From assembly GCF_003387475.1 (NCBI RefSeq), contig NZ_QUNO01000003.1, forward strand, positions 682,001 to 746,000: DNA of 64,000 nt, read 5' to 3'. The DNA comes from Kutzneria buriramensis (lineage in GTDB: Bacteria; Actinomycetota; Actinomycetes; Mycobacteriales; Pseudonocardiaceae). This document shows, piece by piece, positions 59,731 through 64,000 of this stretch. The position numbers and the translations under genes are program-made. Below the pieces are notes generated by a model. The model searched no databases and was not told the DNA's origin. It saw only the letters and a program-made list of their open reading frames with translations. How positions within the stretch are numbered: position 1 is the stretch's first letter; the number at the start of each line of letters is the position of its first letter.

Positions 59731-60801
59731 ATGACCGGACCGAAGCTGCGCGGCGCGCTGAACGACATCCCCACGTACAAGCCGGGCAAGCCGGCGGTCG
59801 GCGCGGACGGGGCGCCGGCGTTCAAGCTGTCGTCGAACGAGAACCCGCACGAGCCGCTGCCCAGCGTGCTCAGGGCGATGGAGAAGGCGCTGCGGGGCTT
59901 CAACCGGTATCCGGACATGGGCTGCTCGGCGCTGATCCCGGCGGTCGCGGCGCGGTTGGGCGTGCCCGAGGCGCACGTGGCCACCGGCACCGGCGGCGTC
60001 GGCGTCATCCAGCAGGTCATGCAGGCCGTCTGCGACGACCGCGACCAGGTGATCTACCCGTGGCGGTCGTTCGAGGCGTACCCGATCATCACGAAGATGG
60101 TCGGCGCGCACTCGGTGCAGGTGCCGCTCACGCCGAACGAGTACCAGGACCTGGACGCGATCGCGGCGGCCATCAATGACCACACGCGACTCGTCATTCT
60201 CTGCAATCCCAACAACCCCACCGGTACCGCGCTGCACCGAGCAGAGCTCACAGAATTCCTGGACCGCGTGCCGAGCGACGTGCTCGTGCTGATCGACGAG
60301 GCGTACCGGGAGTTCGTCCGCGACCCCGAGGTGCCCGACGGCATCGAGTTGTACCGGGATCGGCCGAACGTGGCGGTGCTGCGCACCTTCTCCAAGGCCT
60401 ACGGACTCGCGGGGCTGCGCGTCGGCTACGCCGTGGCGCACGAGCCGGTGGCCGACGCGCTGCGCAAGATGGCCGTGCCGTTCGGGGTCAGCCAGCTGGC
60501 CCAGGACGCCGCGATCGCCTCGCTGGCCGCCGAGGCCGAGCTGTTCGAGCGGGTGGAGCTGATCACCAAGGAGCGCGGCCGCGTGATCGACGCGCTGCGC
60601 GACCAGGGCTGGACCGTGCCGGCCTCGGAGGGCAACTTCGTGTGGCTGCGGCTGGGCGAGCGGACCCTGGAGTTCGCCGAGCGGGCGCAGGCCGCGGGCG
60701 TGATGGTCCGGCCGTTCGCCGGCGAGGGCGCGCGGGTGTCCATCGGCGAGGTCGACGGCAACGACCTCTTCCTCGGAGTCGCCGAGGCCTTCCGATCTTG
60801 A
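59731..60801 (+). CDS. HisC-like (histidinol-phosphate/aromatic) aminotransferase
   Basis: 356 residues, aminotransferase class [40 protein letters not shown] (PLP Asp-Tyr pair) and [16 protein letters not shown] with the Schiff-base Lys. It belongs to the HisC/aromatic group (Pat); placed outside a his operon, it probably handles phenylpyruvate or related acids. It begins 5 bases after the preceding hydrolase stop, so the two are probably one transcript. Confidence 0.88.
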   Translation: MTGPKLRGALNDIPTYKPGKPAVGADGAPAFKLSSNENPHEPLPSVLRAMEKALRGFNRYPDMGCSALIPAVAARLGVPEAHVATGTGGVGVIQQVMQAVCDDRDQVIYPWRSFEAYPIITKMVGAHSVQVPLTPNEYQDLDAIAAAINDHTRLVILCNPNNPTGTALHRAELTEFLDRVPSDVLVLIDEAYREFVRDPEVPDGIELYRDRPNVAVLRTFSKAYGLAGLRVGYAVAHEPVADALRKMAVPFGVSQLAQDAAIASLAAEAELFERVELITKERGRVIDALRDQGWTVPASEGNFVWLRLGERTLEFAERAQAAGVMVRPFAGEGARVSIGEVDGNDLFLGVAEAFRS

Positions 60802-60819
60802 TCTGTCAGGCTCTAGCGC

Positions 60820-61878
60820 ATGCTTCTCCGTCTCGGCGCGCTGCTGTCCGTGTTGCTGTCGGCGCTGCCGGTGACCGCCCAGGCGGCGCCGGCCGCGCCG
60901 GAGCCCGCGATCAGCTGGATCACCGAGGCGTCGGCCACGCTGGACCACTGGTACGACCCGCAGGACGGCCGGTACCGCACGACGCAGTGGTGGAACTCGG
61001 CCAACGCGCTGCGCGCCCAGCTGGTGGCGTCCAGCCTGCTCGGCAACGACGTCGGGGCGCGCCGCGCTGCCAACACCTACAACCAGAACATCGCCGGCTG
61101 GTTCCGTAACGACTACTACGACGACGAGGGCTGGTGGGCCCTGACCTGGGTGCAGGCCTACGACCAGACCGGCGAGCAGAAGTACCTGGTGCTGGCCGAG
61201 TCGCTGTTCGACGACATGACGCACGGCTGGGACCTGACCTGCGGCGGCGGCATCTGGTGGAACAAGGACCGCACCTACAAGAACGCCATCCCCAACGAGC
61301 TGTTCCTGTCCATCGCGGCCGCGCTGGCGCTGCGCACCACCGGGCCGGCCGCGGCCAACTACGAGCAGTGGGCGCTGCTGGAGTGGGGCTGGTTCGCGCG
61401 CACCGGGATGGTCAACGCGCAGGGGCTGGTCAACGACGGGCTCACCGCCGGCTGCGCGAACAACGGCGGCACCACGTGGACGTACAACCAGGGTGTGGTG
61501 CTGGGCGGGCTGGCCGACCTGTACCGGCTGACCGGGCGGCGGGACCTGCTCGCGTCGGCCACCTCGCTGGCCAACGCCGCCATGACCAGGCTCGTCGACG
61601 CGAGCGGCGTGCTGCGCGAGCCGTGCGAGGAGCGCCGCTGCGACCTGGACCAGTCGCAGTTCAAGGGGATCTTCATGCGCAACCTCGTGGCGCTCAACCA
61701 GGTCGCGCCGTCGTCGACGTACACGGCGTTCGCGGTGCGCAACTCGCTGGCCGTCTGGAAGTCCCGCAGCCATGCGAACCAGCTGGGTCTGTTCTGGAGT
61801 GGACCCTTCGACGTCGCCGACGCCAGCCGGCAGAGCTCGGCGCTGGACTGCCTGAACGCGGCGATGCAGCTCAGTTGA
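60820..61878 (+). CDS. Secreted glycoside hydrolase family 76, endo-alpha-1,6-mannanase type
   Basis: 352 residues. Signal peptide to about residue 22 (AQAAP). (Alpha/alpha)6 barrel repeats: TTQWWNSANALRAQL, NDYYDDEGWWALTW with the adjacent catalytic pair D101-D102, GGIWWNKDRTYKNAIPNELFL and TWTYNQGVVLGGLADLYRLTG. GH76 enzymes cut alpha-1,6-mannan, as in fungal cell walls or actinobacterial lipomannan. It begins 18 bases after the aminotransferase stop. Confidence 0.93.
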   Translation: MLLRLGALLSVLLSALPVTAQAAPAAPEPAISWITEASATLDHWYDPQDGRYRTTQWWNSANALRAQLVASSLLGNDVGARRAANTYNQNIAGWFRNDYYDDEGWWALTWVQAYDQTGEQKYLVLAESLFDDMTHGWDLTCGGGIWWNKDRTYKNAIPNELFLSIAAALALRTTGPAAANYEQWALLEWGWFARTGMVNAQGLVNDGLTAGCANNGGTTWTYNQGVVLGGLADLYRLTGRRDLLASATSLANAAMTRLVDASGVLREPCEERRCDLDQSQFKGIFMRNLVALNQVAPSSTYTAFAVRNSLAVWKSRSHANQLGLFWSGPFDVADASRQSSALDCLNAAMQLS

Positions 61879-61887
61879 CGATCGGCC

Positions 61888-62172
61888 TCAGTTGACGATG
61901 GGCCGCGTCAGCGTGTCGACGTTGTCGCCGGGCGGCAGCTCGGCGCTGCGCTGGAGCGGCACGGGCGTCGGCTCGGCCCGGTTGATCACCACGATGTTGG
62001 CCAGCGGGTCCGGCTCGTCGGCCAGCATCGGCGACAGCGAGCGGGCCACCGCCTTCAGCCGCCGCAGCCGGCGCGCCGCCAGGAAGCCGATGAACCGCGG
62101 CGAGGTGAGCCACCAGCCCAGCAGGAGGCCGGCCGCGGCGACCCCGGACAACACCATCGTCTCGACCCGCAC
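61888..62172 (-). CDS. Small single-pass membrane protein, function unknown
   Basis: 94 residues. One N-terminal membrane segment (MVLSGVAAAGLLLGWWL, about 6-22) and a basic segment (AARRLRRLKAVARSL) are followed by a hydrophilic tail. The start is GTG 62172 behind AAGGGGG. No family is recognised. It is convergent with the GH76 gene, 9 bases between stops. Confidence 0.65.
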   Translation of the reverse strand: MRVETMVLSGVAAAGLLLGWWLTSPRFIGFLAARRLRRLKAVARSLSPMLADEPDPLANIVVINRAEPTPVPLQRSAELPPGDNVDTLTRPIVN

Positions 62173-62232
62173 GGCGCACCCCCTTCCCCAGTGACGGACC
62201 CGCTGGCGCGCTCCTTGGTACGGCGTCCGGTG

Positions 62233-62280
62233 TCCGCGGGTTCACCGCCCCGATCGTCTTCGGGGCGGCGAACCCGCGGA
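62233..62280 (-). terminator. Hairpin after cobN
   Basis: A 21-base arm beginning TCCGCGGGTTC (62233-62253) pairs with 62260-62280 with a single mismatch, 6-base loop. It lies 76 bases past the cobN stop. Confidence 0.75.
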
Positions 62281-62355
62281 GCACTACCTGTCATTAAAGG
62301 ACCTTCCGCGGGGAAATGCCCGGGAAGTCACCGGTCTGGGGTCAAACGGCGCGCG

Positions 62356-64000
62356 TCATTCCTCCAGCTGGCCCTCCAGTTCCAGATAGACCGTGCGCAG
62401 TTGGTCGAGCACGGTCTCGTCCGGCTGCGACCACAGTCCCCGATCGGCTGCTTCCAGAAGGCGCTCCGTCACGCCCCGCAACGCCCACGGGTTCGACTTG
62501 CGCATGAAGTCCTGGACTTCCTTGTCGAACACGTACGATTCGGCCAGCTGCGCGTACATCCAGTCGTCGACAACCCCTGCGGTGGCGTCGAACCCGAACA
62601 GGTAGTCCACTGTGGCCGCGAGTTCGAACGCTCCCTTGTAACCATGTCGACGCATGGCCGATATCCAACGGGGGTTGACAACGCGCGCCCGGAACACGCG
62701 CTTGGTCTCCTCGCCGAGGGTGCGGGTGCGCACCGCGTGCGGCACCGCGGAGTCGCCGACGTACGCGGCCGGGTTGTCGCCGGTGAGCGAGCGGACCATC
62801 GCGACCATGCCGCCGTGGTACTGGAAATAGTCGTCGGAATCGGCGATGTCGTGCTCGCGCGTGTCGACGTTCTTGGCCGCCACCTGGATCCTGCGGTACG
62901 CGGTCTCCATGTCCTGTCGCGCCTGCGCGCCGTCCAGGCCGCGCCCGTAGGCGTAACCGCCCCAAGTGGCATAGACCTCTGCGAGATCGGCGTCGTCGCG
63001 CCAGTTGCGGGAGTCGATCAGCGGCAGCAGGCCGGCGCCGTACGCGCCGGGCTTGGAGCCGAAGATCCTTGTGGTGGCACGGCGTTCGTCGCCGTGTTCG
63101 TCCAGGTCGCGGCGGAAGTGGGCGGCGACGTAGTTGTCCTCGTCGGACTCGTCGAGCCGGGCCACCGCCGCGATCGCGTCGTCGAGCACGGCGACCACGT
63201 GCGGGAAGGCGTCCCGGAAGAAGCCGGAGATCCGCACCACCACGTCGATCCGGGGACGGCCCAGTTCCGGAACCGGCACGATCTCGAAGCCGGTGACCCG
63301 CCGGGACGCGTCGTCCCACACCGGACGCGTGCCCAGCAGCCACAACAGTTCCGCGATGTCGTCGCCCTGCGTGCGCATCGCCGACGTGCCCCACACCGTC
63401 AGGCCGACGCTGCGCGGCCACTCCCCCGTGTCGGCGTGATGCCGCGCCAGCAAGGAATCCGCCAGCGCGGAGCCGACGTCGAAGGCGTTGCGGGACGGAA
63501 TCGCCTTGGGGTCCACGGAGTAGAAGTTGCGGCCGGTGGGCAGCACGGACACCAGGCCGCGGGTGGGAGATCCGGACGGGCCGGGCTCGATGAACCGGCC
63601 GTCCAACGCCCGCAGCACATTGCCGATCTCGTCGGTGGTCCGGGCCAGTCGCGGCACCAACTCGTCGCGCGCGAAGGCGAGCACCGTCGCCACGCTCTCG
63701 ACCCGTTGCCCCAGAACGGTTTCCGTGACGCCGTCGGCGGCCCAGCCGGAGTCGTGCGCGGCGGTCACCAGCCGGCGCGCCAGTTCCTCGAGCAGGTCAA
63801 CGACATCCGCGCCGGTCTGCGCCGGCCCCTCGACCAGATCGGACAGTCCGTTCGTGCTCGCGATCCTGGCGCCGGGGTCGGCCAGCAGCTCCTCCTCGTC
63901 CAGTCCGAAGTGGACGGCCAGCGCCGCGCGCAGGCCGGCGATCGCGCCGACCTTGCCGCCGAACACCTGCCGTGCCCGCAGCACCGCGAGCACGTCGTTG
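62356..64000 (-). CDS. cobN: Cobaltochelatase large subunit CobN, C-terminal part
   Basis: 547 residues to the stop; the gene continues beyond the right edge (the full protein is about 1200). Seen: VWGTSAMRTQGDDIAELLWLLGTRPVWD, RIDVVVRISGFFRDAFPH, FGSKPGAYGAGLLPLID, and MRRHGYKGAFELAATVDYLFGFDAT with WMYAQLAESYVFD, the conserved CobN C-terminus. It inserts cobalt into hydrogenobyrinate a,c-diamide with the AAA/VWA subunit encoded at 46186-48129. The leftmost visible codons run NDVLAVLRARQVFGGK in frame from base 64000. Confidence 0.95.
   Translation of the reverse strand, partial: NDVLAVLRARQVFGGKVGAIAGLRAALAVHFGLDEEELLADPGARIASTNGLSDLVEGPAQTGADVVDLLEELARRLVTAAHDSGWAADGVTETVLGQRVESVATVLAFARDELVPRLARTTDEIGNVLRALDGRFIEPGPSGSPTRGLVSVLPTGRNFYSVDPKAIPSRNAFDVGSALADSLLARHHADTGEWPRSVGLTVWGTSAMRTQGDDIAELLWLLGTRPVWDDASRRVTGFEIVPVPELGRPRIDVVVRISGFFRDAFPHVVAVLDDAIAAVARLDESDEDNYVAAHFRRDLDEHGDERRATTRIFGSKPGAYGAGLLPLIDSRNWRDDADLAEVYATWGGYAYGRGLDGAQARQDMETAYRRIQVAAKNVDTREHDIADSDDYFQYHGGMVAMVRSLTGDNPAAYVGDSAVPHAVRTRTLGEETKRVFRARVVNPRWISAMRRHGYKGAFELAATVDYLFGFDATAGVVDDWMYAQLAESYVFDKEVQDFMRKSNPWALRGVTERLLEAADRGLWSQPDETVLDQLRTVYLELEGQLEE

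Noticed and set aside
1-64000. tRNA, rRNA, insertion sequences, integrases, attachment sites
   Set aside because: No cloverleaf, rRNA motif, transposase or integrase domain was seen on either strand.

Overview
The window is high-GC DNA with dense, mostly coupled genes, many GTG starts and Gram-positive secretion signals. Gene content (nusA-infB block, DUF503, DUF4439 pair, LAL-type regulator, SAM methyltransferase next to a PAS/GGDEF/EAL protein, CobN plus a fused chelatase subunit) points to a filamentous actinomycete. Pseudonocardiaceae (Kutzneria/Amycolatopsis-like) is my best guess; this is inferred from gene content and style, not from a search.

Layout. 1-16471 (minus) is the conserved information-processing block, read right to left: rimP-nusA-ylxR-infB-DUF503-rbfA-nrnA, then dinF, an MFS gene, truB, ribF, an XRE regulator, thpR, rpsO and the 5' part of pnp. 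An aminoglycoside-phosphotransferase-like gene, a GNAT gene and a secreted GH18 chitinase sit inside this block. The chitinase has a near-consensus DasR-type operator.

16638-22970 holds a lipoprotein/DUF4439 ferritin-like pair, a membrane protein, a class V aminotransferase, a YjbQ-type protein and a large LAL (LuxR) ATPase regulator. 23147-28711 is the most unusual unit: four coupled genes for an alpha/beta hydrolase with Cys at the nucleophile position, a GMC flavoenzyme carrying a ferredoxin-like Cx2Cx2Cx3C motif and an extra C-terminal domain, a patatin lipase, and a stand-alone condensation domain whose HHxxxDG motif has become HRxxxDR. I know of no described pathway with this composition.

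28790-37101 carries secreted proteins, yaaA, a degenerate PAS-GGDEF-EAL protein with a partner methyltransferase, a RIO-type kinase behind a possible leader peptide, and a DEAD-box helicase with a long structured leader. 37220-48129 (minus) is a cobalamin operon under a cobalamin riboswitch: AAA/VWA chelatase subunit, cobO, cobB, cobI, cobM, cobL, cbiG, a three-gene BON/ArfB-like membrane cassette, cobH and cobA/cysG. cobJ and cobK are not here; the 3' part of cobN lies at the right edge (62356-64000).

48326-62172 is mixed accessory content: SGNH hydrolase, TetR, aldo/keto reductase with divergent AraC regulator, bioF-like enzyme, two trypsin-like proteases flanking a LysE-type exporter with an attenuator-like leader, a TetR-P450 pair with a 12-13-12 operator, another hydrolase, a HisC-like aminotransferase and a GH76 enzyme.

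Long perfect inverted repeats recur at operon ends. At least three (3089, 17575, 28722) look like copies of one dispersed hairpin family. No tRNA, rRNA, CRISPR array, insertion sequence or prophage was seen.
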